Source: Paracoccus amoyensis (GTDB taxonomy: Bacteria > Pseudomonadota > Alphaproteobacteria > Rhodobacterales > Rhodobacteraceae). Taken from it: DNA of 64,000 bases. Below are positions 44,321-53,364 of this stretch, piece by piece. Location of the stretch: contig NZ_JACOQL010000003.1 in NCBI RefSeq assembly GCF_014490725.1, positions 558,001-622,000 of the forward strand, given 5' to 3'. The notes under the pieces were generated by a model. That model was not told the origin of the DNA and did not search any database. It saw only the letters and a program-made list of their open reading frames with translations. The first letter of the stretch is position 1; every line of letters starts with the position of its first letter. Both the position numbers and the translations under genes were made by a program.

Positions 44321-45523
44321 TCAACCAAGAACGACCGTTCCGCCTTCTGCAAGCTTCGCGATTTCATCAGGTGTATAGCCCAATTCGGCCAAAACATTTC
44401 CGGTATTACCGCCAAGTTTGGGCACCGGCTTGCGAATGGTGCAGGGCGTGGCCCCCAGCTTGATCGGAAAGCCCAGAACGCGCAGCGATGGACCATCCTG
44501 CCATGGCGTCTCGATCACCATGTCCTGTGCCGCGATTTGCGGATCGGCGACGACCTGTGACAGATCCTGAACGATCCCGCAGGGAACCCCCGCTGTGTTC
44601 AATGCCTGCAGCCAATGATCGCGGCTTTTGCCTGCCATGCGGCTGTCAATCAGCTCACGCAGTTCCTCTCGCGCCGCCATTCGCTTTGAATTGGTGTCAT
44701 ATCGCGGATCGGCCATCACCCAGCCAAGATCAAGCGTATCCAGGAACCGCTGCAAAATCTGATCATGCGAATTCGCCACGGCAATCTGCCCATCAGCGCA
44801 GCGGAACAATCCGTAAGGATAGACCAGCGGATGATCGTTCCCGGTCCGCTGCGGAACCTTTTGCGTCGCGAAATATTCGGATGAGATATAGGCCATCAGG
44901 CTGAGCAGGCCATTGACCATCGCCACCTCGACCGTCTGGCCCTGCCCCGTTTTCTCGCGTCCGATGACCGCGCCCAGGATACCGACCGCTGCGTAGATGC
45001 CCGCAACCAGATCGCTGATTGGCGGGGCTGCGCGCATCGGCGGGCCATCAGCTTCGCCGTTCACGCCCATGAAACCGCTCATCGCCTGGGCAATGAAATC
45101 GAAGGCCGGGCGATCGACATAGGGGCCGGTGCTGCCATAGCCATTGATGCTGGCGACGATCAGCCGGGGGTTCATATCCTTCAATGCCGCTTCGGTCAGC
45201 CCCAGCTTGTCCAACGTGCCGGGGCGAAAATTCTCGACCAGCACATCGGCATCGGCCAGCATCCGGCGCAGAACCGATTTGCCCGCATCGCTATAAAGAT
45301 TCAGCACGACGGATCGCTTGTTGCGGTTGAACCCCGCGAAATAGCCCGAGTGCCCGTCAGTCATCGTGCCCTGCGCACGAACCGGATCGCCCTTGGGCGG
45401 TTCGATCTTGATGATATCCGCGCCCAGATCGCCAAGGATCATGGTGCAAAACGGACCTGACAGCACGCGGGTCAGGTCAATGACGCGCAGCCCGTCCAGC
45501 GGGCCCTTATTCATCTCAACCAT
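44321..45523 (-). CDS. CaiB/BaiF family CoA-transferase
   Basis: This class III CoA-transferase has 400 residues. The N-terminal block LDGLRVIDLTRVLSGPFCTM and GADIIKIEPPKGDPVR are family signatures, and the catalytic Asp should be the one in AFDFIAQAMSGFMGVNGE. Relatives move CoA between succinate and acids such as 3-hydroxy-3-methylglutarate, citramalate or itaconate. The ATG at 45521-45523 has AAGGA upstream and overlaps the HMG-CoA-lyase stop by eight bases. Pairing with that lyase makes a diacid such as 3-hydroxy-3-methylglutarate the best guess. Confidence 0.9.
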   Translation of the reverse strand: MVEMNKGPLDGLRVIDLTRVLSGPFCTMILGDLGADIIKIEPPKGDPVRAQGTMTDGHSGYFAGFNRNKRSVVLNLYSDAGKSVLRRMLADADVLVENFRPGTLDKLGLTEAALKDMNPRLIVASINGYGSTGPYVDRPAFDFIAQAMSGFMGVNGEADGPPMRAAPPISDLVAGIYAAVGILGAVIGREKTGQGQTVEVAMVNGLLSLMAYISSEYFATQKVPQRTGNDHPLVYPYGLFRCADGQIAVANSHDQILQRFLDTLDLGWVMADPRYDTNSKRMAAREELRELIDSRMAGKSRDHWLQALNTAGVPCGIVQDLSQVVADPQIAAQDMVIETPWQDGPSLRVLGFPIKLGATPCTIRKPVPKLGGNTGNVLAELGYTPDEIAKLAEGGTVVLG

Positions 45524-46469
45524 TGGCGGTCCTTACGCTGTCCATGGATGCCGTTTGCAGACGCGGCCCGGCCTTCATGATCTGACCGGGCAGTTCACGC
45601 CCGATGATCCGTTCGGCCAGTTGCGCAGCCTCGATCAGCCTGCCCAGATCGGTCCCCGTCTGAACACCGGATTCGGCAAACAGATAGGCAAGGTCTTCGG
45701 TCGCGACGTTGCCGGTCGCGCGCGGCACAAATGGGCAGCCGCCAAGCCCACCGATGCTGGATTCGTAATGCGTGATCCCCTGCGACAGTCCGGCATAGGC
45801 GCAAGCCAGCCCAACCCCACGCGTATTGTGGAAATGCAGCGCGATATCGACCGTCGGGACGGCTTCGGCCAAGGCTTGCACCCGCTGGATCACCAGCATT
45901 GGTGTTGCCATACCGGTCGTGTCGCCCAGCGTGATGTAATCCATGCCAAGATCGCGATACGCCTTGGCCTGATCGACGACGGCTTTCAGGGCAACCTCGC
46001 CCTCGAACGGGCAGCCAAAGGCGGTGGCAATGGCACCTTGCAGCGCGACGCCGGTTCCTTCGGCACGTTTTGCAATCTGGGCAAAGCCCTGAAACGATTC
46101 TGACCGGGTGCGATTCACATTCTTCAGATTGTGACTTTCCGAGGCCGAAGCGAACAGCACCATGGCATCCACCCCCGCCTCTATCGCAGCTTCGGCCCCA
46201 CGCATATTCGGCACCAAGGCTGTCAGATGCGCGTCGGAACGATCCCGAAATGCGGCGATCACCTCAACCGCGTCCTGCATCTGTGGAACGGCACGGGGTG
46301 ACACGAATGAGGTGATTTCGAAACGCCGCAGCCCCGCATCCAACAGTGACTGGATCAGTTGGATTTTCTGCGCGGTCGGCACAAAGGCCGGCTCGGACTG
46401 CAGCCCGTCCCGTGGTCCAACTTCTGTGATGACGGCGTTGTCGGGAAACCCCGCGATCCTGCCAACCAT
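45516..46469 (-). CDS. hydroxymethylglutaryl-CoA lyase (or related acyl-CoA lyase)
   Basis: This HMGL-like TIM-barrel lyase has 317 residues. The start MVGRIAGFPDNAVITEVGPR has the catalytic Arg-Asp in GPRDGLQSE. The metal-binding His is in LHFHNTRGVGLA, and the active-site Cys loop is in IGGLGGCPFVPRATGNVATE. Family members split HMG-CoA into acetyl-CoA and acetoacetate, or citramalyl-CoA-type substrates. GGAGG precedes the ATG at 46467-46469. It is divergent from the GntR gene. Confidence 0.92.
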   Translation of the reverse strand: MVGRIAGFPDNAVITEVGPRDGLQSEPAFVPTAQKIQLIQSLLDAGLRRFEITSFVSPRAVPQMQDAVEVIAAFRDRSDAHLTALVPNMRGAEAAIEAGVDAMVLFASASESHNLKNVNRTRSESFQGFAQIAKRAEGTGVALQGAIATAFGCPFEGEVALKAVVDQAKAYRDLGMDYITLGDTTGMATPMLVIQRVQALAEAVPTVDIALHFHNTRGVGLACAYAGLSQGITHYESSIGGLGGCPFVPRATGNVATEDLAYLFAESGVQTGTDLGRLIEAAQLAERIIGRELPGQIMKAGPRLQTASMDSVRTANG

Positions 46470-46515
46470 TCCACCCTCCCCCTTGGTGATAAACGGCGTT
46501 GCAACTGAATGCCGA

Positions 46516-46529
46516 ATTGGTATACCAAT
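46516..46529. promoter_or_regulatory. perfect palindrome, probable GntR operator
   Basis: The 14-base palindrome ATTGGTATACCAAT lies between the divergent HMG-CoA-lyase and gntR genes, 17 bases before the gntR ATG and 46 before the lyase ATG. FCD-type GntR regulators commonly bind sites with a GTATAC core, so this is probably the operator for the adjacent regulator. Confidence 0.75.
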
Positions 46530-46545
46530 GATCTGGGAGGCGTCA

Positions 46546-47220
46546 ATGACCACAACACAGGCGGATCAAAGCGATGATCGGGATATTCTATCCCGGCTGC
46601 GTTTCGCGATCCTGTCGCTGGAACTGGTTCCCGGCGAACCGGTCAGCGAACGCGCGCTTGAGCAGCAGTTTCAGGTTTCCCGCACCCCGATCCGCGAGGC
46701 GCTGTTTCATCTGATGCGCGACGGGTTGGTTATTCGCGACGGCCGCAGCTATGCGATTGCGCCGTTCGATATCGCCGAAATCCAAGAGGCCTTTGACTTT
46801 CGCGACATTGTCGAACCGGAAGCGATGCGGATGGCCGCCAAGCTGGCAACACCCAACGAAATTGCTGCAATCCGCCAAAGCATCGATTTCAGCCATGATG
46901 AATTCACGCCCGAACGCTGGCTGGAAATGGGGCTGGACTTCCACGTTCGCTGCGCTGCGCTGTCGGGCAATCGCTGTATCGTCGCGGCGATGCAGGACGT
47001 GACACTGCGGGCGCTGCGGGCGCGCTGGCTGACATTTGCATCACCTGCTGCACGGCGCGTGACCCATGGCGAACACAGCGAAATTCTAAGCCTCATCGAC
47101 GCAGGCGATGGTGAGGGGGCAGCCCGCGCCGCGCTGACCCATTCTGCTTCTGTCCGCACGGAGGCGCTTGAGGCGATCGAAAACGCCAGGCGCTTCGTCG
47201 GAAAACGCGGGGTCGTTTAA
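46546..47220 (+). CDS. GntR family transcriptional regulator (FCD type)
   Basis: This 224-residue regulator has an N-terminal winged helix (about 15-75; GEPVSERALEQQFQVSRTPI then REALFHLMRDGLVIRDGRSY) and a C-terminal FCD ligand domain with DFRDIVEPEAMRMAAK, HVRCAALSGN and HGEHSEILSLIDAGDGEGAA; the metal-binding His and Asp positions are kept. The ATG at 46546 has TGGGAGG upstream; longer in-frame starts would run through the lyase promoter. It is followed by a TTT transporter and probably responds to the acid that is imported. Confidence 0.92.
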   Translation: MTTTQADQSDDRDILSRLRFAILSLELVPGEPVSERALEQQFQVSRTPIREALFHLMRDGLVIRDGRSYAIAPFDIAEIQEAFDFRDIVEPEAMRMAAKLATPNEIAAIRQSIDFSHDEFTPERWLEMGLDFHVRCAALSGNRCIVAAMQDVTLRALRARWLTFASPAARRVTHGEHSEILSLIDAGDGEGAARAALTHSASVRTEALEAIENARRFVGKRGVV

Positions 47221-47251
47221 GAATAAGAAACATCATCACTTAGGGAGGAGA

Positions 47252-48220
47252 ATGATGATCTTGAAACTGAATACCGCATATGCGGCAGGGCTGGCCGTTG
47301 GATTGCTGTTTGCGATGCCCGCCACGGCAGCGGAATGTATTGCGCCGGCAGATCCTGGGGGTGGATGGGATTTCACCTGCCGTGAGGTGGGGCGCCTTCT
47401 GTCCGCAGAAGGGTTGGTCGATGGCAATGTTCAGGTCACGAACATGCCCGGCGGCGTTGGTGCCGTGGCCTTTGCCAATGTCGCCAGCAAGCGTGCCAAC
47501 GATCCCGAATTGCTGGTCGCGACCTCGACCGTTGGCGTCACACAGATTGCGCAGGGCAAATACCCGGCAGGCGTTGAAACGATGCGCTGGCTGGCCATGC
47601 TGGGTGCCGATGTCGGCGTTATCGCCGTTGACGACGACAGCCCCTATCAGTCGCTGGATGATCTGATGGGTGCAATGAAAGGCGACCCTGCCTCGGTCGT
47701 GACGGCAGGATCGACGGGCGCAGGTGGGTGGGATCATATCCGCCTGATGATGCTGGCGCAGGCCGCAGGGATCGAGGATATCGGATCCATCCGTTGGGTG
47801 CAGTTCGATGGCGGCGGTCCGGCGGTGACGCAGATGATGGGCGGTCAGGTTGGCGTGGTTTCAACCGATCTGGGCGAGATCAAGGGTTTTGTCGAATCCG
47901 GCGACATCCGGGTTTTGGCGGTGCTGTCGGATGAGCCGATCTCGGCCTTTCCCGACCTGCCGACGGCAAAATCGCAAGGCTATGACGTGACCGGCTATAA
48001 CTGGCGCGGCTTCTATACCGGGGGCGGCGTCAGTGACGAAGATTACGCCGCCTGGGTCGATCGTCTGCAAAAGCTTTATAACAGCGAGGGTTGGCAAGAG
48101 ACGGCCAAGGCCAGTGGTCTGGAACCCATCTGGCGCGGTGGCGAGGAATTTAGTGCATATGTGGCCGAGCAGAATGAACAGATGGCCGAAATCTCGCGTC
48201 AGATCGGGGTCATTCAGTGA
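47252..48220 (+). CDS. tctC: tripartite tricarboxylate transporter substrate-binding protein
   Basis: This is a periplasmic TctC-family binding protein of 322 residues. The signal peptide is MMILKLNTAYAAGLAVGLLF, with cleavage near ATAAE. The first mature block, CIAPADPGGGWDFTCREVGR, contains the glycine loop that holds carboxylates and two Cys that could pair. TSTVGVTQIAQGKYPAG and VTAGSTGAGGWDHIRLMMLA follow. GGAGG precedes ATGATG (47252 or 47255). The stop overlaps the tctB GTG start by three bases. Confidence 0.92.
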   Translation: MMILKLNTAYAAGLAVGLLFAMPATAAECIAPADPGGGWDFTCREVGRLLSAEGLVDGNVQVTNMPGGVGAVAFANVASKRANDPELLVATSTVGVTQIAQGKYPAGVETMRWLAMLGADVGVIAVDDDSPYQSLDDLMGAMKGDPASVVTAGSTGAGGWDHIRLMMLAQAAGIEDIGSIRWVQFDGGGPAVTQMMGGQVGVVSTDLGEIKGFVESGDIRVLAVLSDEPISAFPDLPTAKSQGYDVTGYNWRGFYTGGGVSDEDYAAWVDRLQKLYNSEGWQETAKASGLEPIWRGGEEFSAYVAEQNEQMAEISRQIGVIQ

Positions 48221-48648
48221 GCGACCGGCTGGCAGGATTTGCCTTTTTCCTGCTGGCGACCGGCTATGTCTGGTTGTCGGCGGGATACACAACCAGCTTC
48301 GGGGATCCGTTGGGACCGGCAATCTTTCCGCGCATCATCGGAATTCCGGCGATCCTGCTAAGCCTGTCGCTGGTCATCTGGCCCCGTCACAACGCGACAT
48401 GGGCCGGACCTGCCGGGTTGATGCGGCAGGGGGTCGCCGTTGCGATCCTGCTGGCCTATGCGCTGCTGCTGGAGCCTGTCGGCTTTGTTCCGATGACCTT
48501 CATCGCCGTCTTGGGTCTTGGCCTGCTGATGGGTGCGCCGCCTTTGCCCGGCCTGTTGGTCGCGGTCGTGGCGGCACCGGGCCTCTACCTGCTGTTTGAC
48601 CGGCTGATGGGCCTGCCGCTGCCGCTTCTGGGAACATGGATTAGCTGA
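48217..48648 (+). CDS. tctB: tripartite tricarboxylate transporter small membrane subunit
   Basis: This 143-residue protein has four predicted helices (AGFAFFLLATGYVWLSAGY; FPRIIGIPAILLSLSLVIWP; GVAVAILLAYALLLEPVGFV; a final block through PGLYLLFDRLMGLPLPLL). The pattern FGDPLGPAIFPRIIG is typical of TctB. It starts at GTG and overlaps tctC. Two bases separate it from tctA. Confidence 0.92.
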   Translation: MSDRLAGFAFFLLATGYVWLSAGYTTSFGDPLGPAIFPRIIGIPAILLSLSLVIWPRHNATWAGPAGLMRQGVAVAILLAYALLLEPVGFVPMTFIAVLGLGLLMGAPPLPGLLVAVVAAPGLYLLFDRLMGLPLPLLGTWIS

Positions 48649-48649
48649 C

Positions 48650-50164
48650 ATGGAAACCCTTTCGCTTCTTTGGGACGGTTTTGCCGTCGCCGCGCTGCCG
48701 ATCAACCTTCTGCTGATCGTTGTCGGCTGCTTTGCCGGCACGCTGATCGGCGCCCTGCCCGGCCTTGGTCCGGTCAACGGCGTCGCCATCCTGATCCCGC
48801 TGACCTTTGCCTTCGGGCTGGATGCGACATCGTCGCTGATCCTGTTGTCGGCTGTCTATTACGGCTGCATGTATGGCGGCCGGATTTCGGCGATCCTGCT
48901 GAATATTCCGGGCGATGAACCGGCGATCATGACCACGCTGGACGGCTATCCAATGGCCAAACAGGGACAAGCCGCCGATGCGCTGGCGATTTCCGGGGTG
49001 GCCTCGTTCATTGGTGCCACGCTGGCCACGATTGGGCTGACGCTGTTCGCACCCATGCTGGCCAAGGCCGCGATCTATTTCGGGCCTGCCGATTACTTTG
49101 CCCTTTACGTCATGGCATTTGCCACCATTGGCGGCATTACCGGCGCGGACCCGCGCAAGACCCTGCTGGCTGCCTTGCTGGGCCTGATGCTGGGCACTGT
49201 CGGGCTGGACCCGTCAACGGGCGTGGCACGCTATACCTTTGGCAGCTTCAATCTGTATGACGGCTTCGATCCCATCGTGGCGCTGGTCGGGTTATTCGCC
49301 ATTTCCGAAATCCTGTTCTTTCTTGAGGAAAAGGCCCATGGCGGCAGTATGGTCCCGCCGGGGCGCGTGTTTCCACGCCTGACCCGCGTGAAGGAAGGAC
49401 TTGGCGCCTCGCTGCGAGGGTCGCTGATCGGCTTTATCGCGGGCATTTTGCCCGGCGCGGGCGCATCCCTGGGCGCGGTGATGTCCTATAGCTTCGAGAA
49501 GCGCATCAGCGACAAGAAAGGCACTTTTGGCCATGGCGATCCGCGTGGCGTCGCCGCCCCCGAGGCGGGGAACAACGCAGCCAGCGGCGGTGCCCTGATC
49601 CCGATGCTGACGCTGGGCGTGCCGGGGTCTGGAACGACCGCGGTGATGCTGGCCATGCTGATTTCGCTGAACATCCAGCCGGGACCATTGCTGTTTGAGC
49701 GCAGCCCCGATCTGGTCTGGGGACTGGTCGCCGCGCTGTATCTGGCGAATTTCACGCTGCTGATCCTGAACCTGCCGCTGATCGGGATGTTCACCCGCGT
49801 TCTGGGCCTGCCTGCATGGGGGCTTATGCCGCTGGTCGTGGCGATCAGCTATCTGGGTGTTTATGCGATCACGCATGCGGCCTTTGATCTGCTGATCATG
49901 GTGGGCTTCGGCATCTTGGGCTACGTCTTGCGCAAGTTGGATTTTTCGCTAGTGCCGATCGTGCTTGGGCTGCTGCTGGGCATGGACATGGAAAACAACC
50001 TGCGTCGTGCGCTGTCAATTTCGGGCGGTGACTTCACCGTTCTGGTCCAAAGCCCGATTGCACTTTTCATCTATGCGCTGACAGCCGCTTTTCTGGCACT
50101 GTCCCTGTGGCTTGCACGGCGCGGCGTGGTTGCCCCATTGCATGCCGAACAGGCCGAGGATTAA
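48650..50164 (+). CDS. tctA: tripartite tricarboxylate transporter large membrane subunit
   Basis: This 504-residue channel subunit has about twelve helices. TctA signatures are present: GTLIGALPGLGPVNGVAILIP, VYYGCMYGGRISAILLNIPG and, in the second half, GFIAGILPGAGASLGAVMSY and the block AAPEAGNNAASGGALIPMLT followed by LGVPGSGTTAVML. It uses a cation gradient to import the acid delivered by TctC. A strong terminator follows. Confidence 0.95.
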   Translation: METLSLLWDGFAVAALPINLLLIVVGCFAGTLIGALPGLGPVNGVAILIPLTFAFGLDATSSLILLSAVYYGCMYGGRISAILLNIPGDEPAIMTTLDGYPMAKQGQAADALAISGVASFIGATLATIGLTLFAPMLAKAAIYFGPADYFALYVMAFATIGGITGADPRKTLLAALLGLMLGTVGLDPSTGVARYTFGSFNLYDGFDPIVALVGLFAISEILFFLEEKAHGGSMVPPGRVFPRLTRVKEGLGASLRGSLIGFIAGILPGAGASLGAVMSYSFEKRISDKKGTFGHGDPRGVAAPEAGNNAASGGALIPMLTLGVPGSGTTAVMLAMLISLNIQPGPLLFERSPDLVWGLVAALYLANFTLLILNLPLIGMFTRVLGLPAWGLMPLVVAISYLGVYAITHAAFDLLIMVGFGILGYVLRKLDFSLVPIVLGLLLGMDMENNLRRALSISGGDFTVLVQSPIALFIYALTAAFLALSLWLARRGVVAPLHAEQAED

Positions 50165-50182
50165 GCCAATCGCATGCATTCC

Positions 50183-50223
50183 AAAGGGTCAGGGCTGCTT
50201 ATTGCCCTGGCCCTTTTTGTTTT
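50183..50223 (+). terminator. rho-independent terminator after tctA
   Basis: A 13-bp stem (AAAGGGTCAGGGC with GCCCTGGCCCTTT, one G.T pair) encloses TGCTTATT and is followed by TTGTTTT. It ends the gntR-tctCBA unit. Confidence 0.88.
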
Positions 50224-50232
50224 GCTGCCGGT

Positions 50233-51648
50233 TCAACCAGCCACTTCGGTGCGCACGGCTCTCAGCTCTTGCTGGATCATGGCATCGGATTCTCCGGGAT
50301 ATTTGGCGCGGCTCCATAGATAGAAGCCAAGCCCCAGTATCGCCCAAACGCCCACAATAGCCCATTCATAGGGCCAGATCAGCGCAGCCGGACTGCCGGG
50401 CATGTAAAGCACGACGATCCCAAGTGCCAAAATCAGCGCGCCCCAGCCGATCAGATTGCCGTTGGCGACACGGAACGGGCGCGGCATGTCAGGCTCTTTC
50501 CTGCGCAGGACAAGGAAGGATGCGGCGACCGCGGCATAGGCGACAACGATGCCCAACCCACCTGCATCGACCAGCCAGACCAGCGCCTTGCGGCCAAACA
50601 GTGGCGCAATGAATGACAGCGCACCAACCATCAGAATGGCATTGACGGGGGTTTTGTATTTCGGATGCAGCCTGCCCAGAAATTCCGGCAGCATTTTTGC
50701 TTGCGCCATCGCATAGATCGCGCGGCTGCCCCCGACAAGAAAGGCATTCCAGCTGGTGATGATGCCGCCGATCCCCGCAAGGATCAACAGCTTGCCCGCC
50801 CATGCCCCGCCGAAAACCACGCTCATGGCATCGACGGTCGGCAGGGACGCCGCGGCAGAATCCTCGGCGGAGAGCGCCAACGAAACGGCAAGGATAACGC
50901 CGATATACCAAGCCACCGCCATCACGACCGAAAGGATCAGGATGCGGCCAATCTTTCTGGCCGGCAAATTGATTTCTTCGGCCGCCTGCGGGATCACGTC
51001 AAACCCCACGAACATGAAGGGCGTCATGATCAGCACCGCCAGCATGCCTTTGGCACCGTTTGCAAAAAGCGGCTCCATATGCGCGGCGTCGCCATTGAAC
51101 AGCGCCCCCGTGACCAGCATCAGGCCGACGACGATAATCAGCAAAGTCACCACCTTTTGCAGCAGGGCGGATGACTTGATGCCCAAGATATTGATCCAGG
51201 TCATGATGATCGCGCCAACCACCCCCACCATTGCCCACGAAAAATAGACGTCCCATCCCGCGACATTCCACAGCAGACCGACCTTGTAATTCGGAAACAG
51301 CTCTTCGATCACGGTCGGCAGCGCCACGGCTTCGAACGCAACGACCGAGATGTAGCCAAGAATGATCGCCCAGGTGCAAATGAAAGAACCGCCCATACCA
51401 AAGGCCCGATGACTATAGACATGTTCGCCCCCCGTCAGCGGCATGGCGGCGGCCAGCTCCGCATAGGTCAGCCCGATCAGCACCACGGCCACCCCGCCGA
51501 TGGCGAATGCCAGCATCGCGCCAAGCGCCCCCGCGGAATTGACCCAGCCTCCGGCAAGAACCACCCATCCCCAGCCGATCATCGCGCCAAAGGCCAGGGC
51601 CAGAACCTCTTTGCTGTCCAGAACCTTATCAAATTTTCCGTCGGCCAT
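50233..51648 (-). CDS. APC family amino acid permease
   Basis: This 471-residue permease has twelve helices. The first (VLALAFGAMIGWGWVVLAGG) has the substrate-binding glycine stretch of the APC fold. The family pattern LTYAELAAAMPLTGGEHVYS and the later FMFVGFDVIPQAAEEINLP are clear. The ATG at 51646-51648 has GGGGGA upstream. It lies 204 bases downstream of hmgA on the same strand. Import of tyrosine or phenylalanine would suit that location but is not shown by the sequence. Confidence 0.9.
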   Translation of the reverse strand: MADGKFDKVLDSKEVLALAFGAMIGWGWVVLAGGWVNSAGALGAMLAFAIGGVAVVLIGLTYAELAAAMPLTGGEHVYSHRAFGMGGSFICTWAIILGYISVVAFEAVALPTVIEELFPNYKVGLLWNVAGWDVYFSWAMVGVVGAIIMTWINILGIKSSALLQKVVTLLIIVVGLMLVTGALFNGDAAHMEPLFANGAKGMLAVLIMTPFMFVGFDVIPQAAEEINLPARKIGRILILSVVMAVAWYIGVILAVSLALSAEDSAAASLPTVDAMSVVFGGAWAGKLLILAGIGGIITSWNAFLVGGSRAIYAMAQAKMLPEFLGRLHPKYKTPVNAILMVGALSFIAPLFGRKALVWLVDAGGLGIVVAYAAVAASFLVLRRKEPDMPRPFRVANGNLIGWGALILALGIVVLYMPGSPAALIWPYEWAIVGVWAILGLGFYLWSRAKYPGESDAMIQQELRAVRTEVAG

Positions 51649-51852
51649 CCTATCCCCCATCTGATATGCCTCCACCAAATCCGATCAAATTTGTGGAGAC
51701 ATTATGCGGGATAATCACGCCATGTCGATGTTCAGGCCCCAGCACAGCAAGATGCCGCGCGGCCGGACCGAAGTCCGCTTTTCGACGGAGTGATACCGGC
51801 GGCTTACCGGCCCAGTGTCGACCCCGCCCCGGTGTCGACCCCGCCTTTTTTG

Positions 51853-53220
51853 CTATTTCACCCCCGGCGTTCCGTCGAATTTCTTTTCCAGCTGGTCCCA
51901 GACTTCGATATATTCCTGCTGCATGGGGGCCTCTTTCGCGGCAAATTCGGTCAGATGCTGGGGAAAGCGGGTCTCGAACATGAAGGACATGGTGTTGTCC
52001 AGCTTTTCCGCCTTCAGTTCGGCATTCGACGCGCCCTCAAAGGCATCCCGGTCGGGACCGTGGGGCAACATGCAGTTATGCAGGCTCATCCCGCCAGGGA
52101 TGAACCCCTGCGGCTTGGCGTCATAGATGCCATAGATATTGCCCATCAGTTCGGACATGATGTTCTTGTGATACCATGGCGGTCGGAAGCTGTGTTCGGC
52201 CACCATCCAGCGTTCGCGGAACAGGACAAAGTCGATATTCGCTGTGCCTTCCTGCCCGGAAGGCGCGGTAAGGACAGTAAAGATCGACGGGTCGGGGTGA
52301 TCGAACAGGATCGCACCGACGGGACTATAGGTGCGCAGGTCATATTTATAGGCACAGTAATTGCCGTGCCATGCCACGACATCCAGCGGGCTGTGACCGA
52401 TATGGGTTTCGTGAAACTGACCGCACCATTTGATGACGACCCGGCTGGGCACTTCGCGATCCTCGAATGCCGCGACCGGGCATTTGAAGTCACGCGGATT
52501 GGCCAGACAGTTCGCGCCAATCGGCCCGCGATGCGGCAGATCGAATTTCTGACCATAATTTTCGCAGACAAAACCACGGGCCGGGCCTTCCAGCACCTCG
52601 ACACGATAAACCAGCCCTCGCGGAAGGATGGCGATCTCTTTTGGCTCAAGGTCGATCACACCCAGTTCGGTGCAGAAACGCAGACGGCCTTCTTGCGGAA
52701 CGACCAGCAATTCACTGTCGGCGGAGAAGAAATATTCGTCCTGCATCGACCGTGTGACCAGATAGATATGACTGGCCATTCCGATCTGAATATTGACATC
52801 GCCCGCCGTCGTGATCGTGCGCATGCCGGTGATCCATGTCAAATCTTCTTCCGGGCCGGGCATGGGAACCGGATCCCAACGATACTGGCCAAGGCTGGTC
52901 ACGCCCGGAAGGATATTCGGTGCGGTTTGCCAGTATGGCATTTGGATCGGACTGAAACGTCCGGTATGAAGGACCGAGGGACGGATGCGATAGCACCACG
53001 TCCGTTCATTCTGACCGCGCGGCGCGGTGAAAGCCGTGCCCGAAAGTTGTTCGGCATAAAGCCCATATTCGCATTTTTGCGGACTGTTCTGCCCCTGCGG
53101 CAGCGCACCAGGCAATGCCTCGGTTTCGAAATCATTGCCGAACCCCGGCATGTAGCCGTCATGCGTTCCTGTCGTATTCGTGGCGCGGATCATTTCCGTG
53201 GGCAGTTCTTGCGTGGTCAT
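51853..53220 (-). CDS. hmgA: homogentisate 1,2-dioxygenase
   Basis: The enzyme opens the ring of homogentisate to give maleylacetoacetate in tyrosine and phenylalanine breakdown. It has 455 residues, the normal length. Iron ligands are visible: His and Glu in [12 protein letters not shown], and His in [20 protein letters not shown]. The N-terminal [20 protein letters not shown] is a family signature. GGAG precedes the ATG. It is divergent from a MarR regulator, with several dyad motifs between them. Confidence 0.97.
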   Translation of the reverse strand: MTTQELPTEMIRATNTTGTHDGYMPGFGNDFETEALPGALPQGQNSPQKCEYGLYAEQLSGTAFTAPRGQNERTWCYRIRPSVLHTGRFSPIQMPYWQTAPNILPGVTSLGQYRWDPVPMPGPEEDLTWITGMRTITTAGDVNIQIGMASHIYLVTRSMQDEYFFSADSELLVVPQEGRLRFCTELGVIDLEPKEIAILPRGLVYRVEVLEGPARGFVCENYGQKFDLPHRGPIGANCLANPRDFKCPVAAFEDREVPSRVVIKWCGQFHETHIGHSPLDVVAWHGNYCAYKYDLRTYSPVGAILFDHPDPSIFTVLTAPSGQEGTANIDFVLFRERWMVAEHSFRPPWYHKNIMSELMGNIYGIYDAKPQGFIPGGMSLHNCMLPHGPDRDAFEGASNAELKAEKLDNTMSFMFETRFPQHLTEFAAKEAPMQQEYIEVWDQLEKKFDGTPGVK

Positions 53221-53244
53221 GCGAAACTCCTCCGTCGCGAAATC

Positions 53245-53281
53245 GTTGCGATTGCAATGACAATATCGTTGTCATTGCAAC
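53245..53281. promoter_or_regulatory. operator cluster between hmgA and marR
   Basis: Perfect 12-base inverted arms TTGCAATGACAA (53252-53263) and TTGTCATTGCAA (53269-53280) are separated by TATCG. Within this lie two near copies of the GTTGCATTTGCAAC motif: GTTGCGATTGCAAT (53245-53258) and GTTGTCATTGCAAC (53268-53281), each 11 of 14. The cluster is 25-61 bases before hmgA and probably binds the adjacent MarR protein. Confidence 0.7.
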
Positions 53282-53315
53282 AAAGTCAAGTCAGACTGGG
53301 CGCGCCCCAGGCTTT

Positions 53316-53329
53316 ATTGTAAATGCAAC
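53316..53329 (-). promoter_or_regulatory. further copy of the hmg/fah dyad motif before marR
   Basis: On the minus strand this reads GTTGCATTTACAAT, 12 of 14 identical to the fahA-upstream motif GTTGCATTTGCAAC. It ends 36 bases before the marR ATG. Confidence 0.5.
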
Positions 53330-53364
53330 GACGCTCTGATGTTATGTGCGAAAAGGAAACGCCA

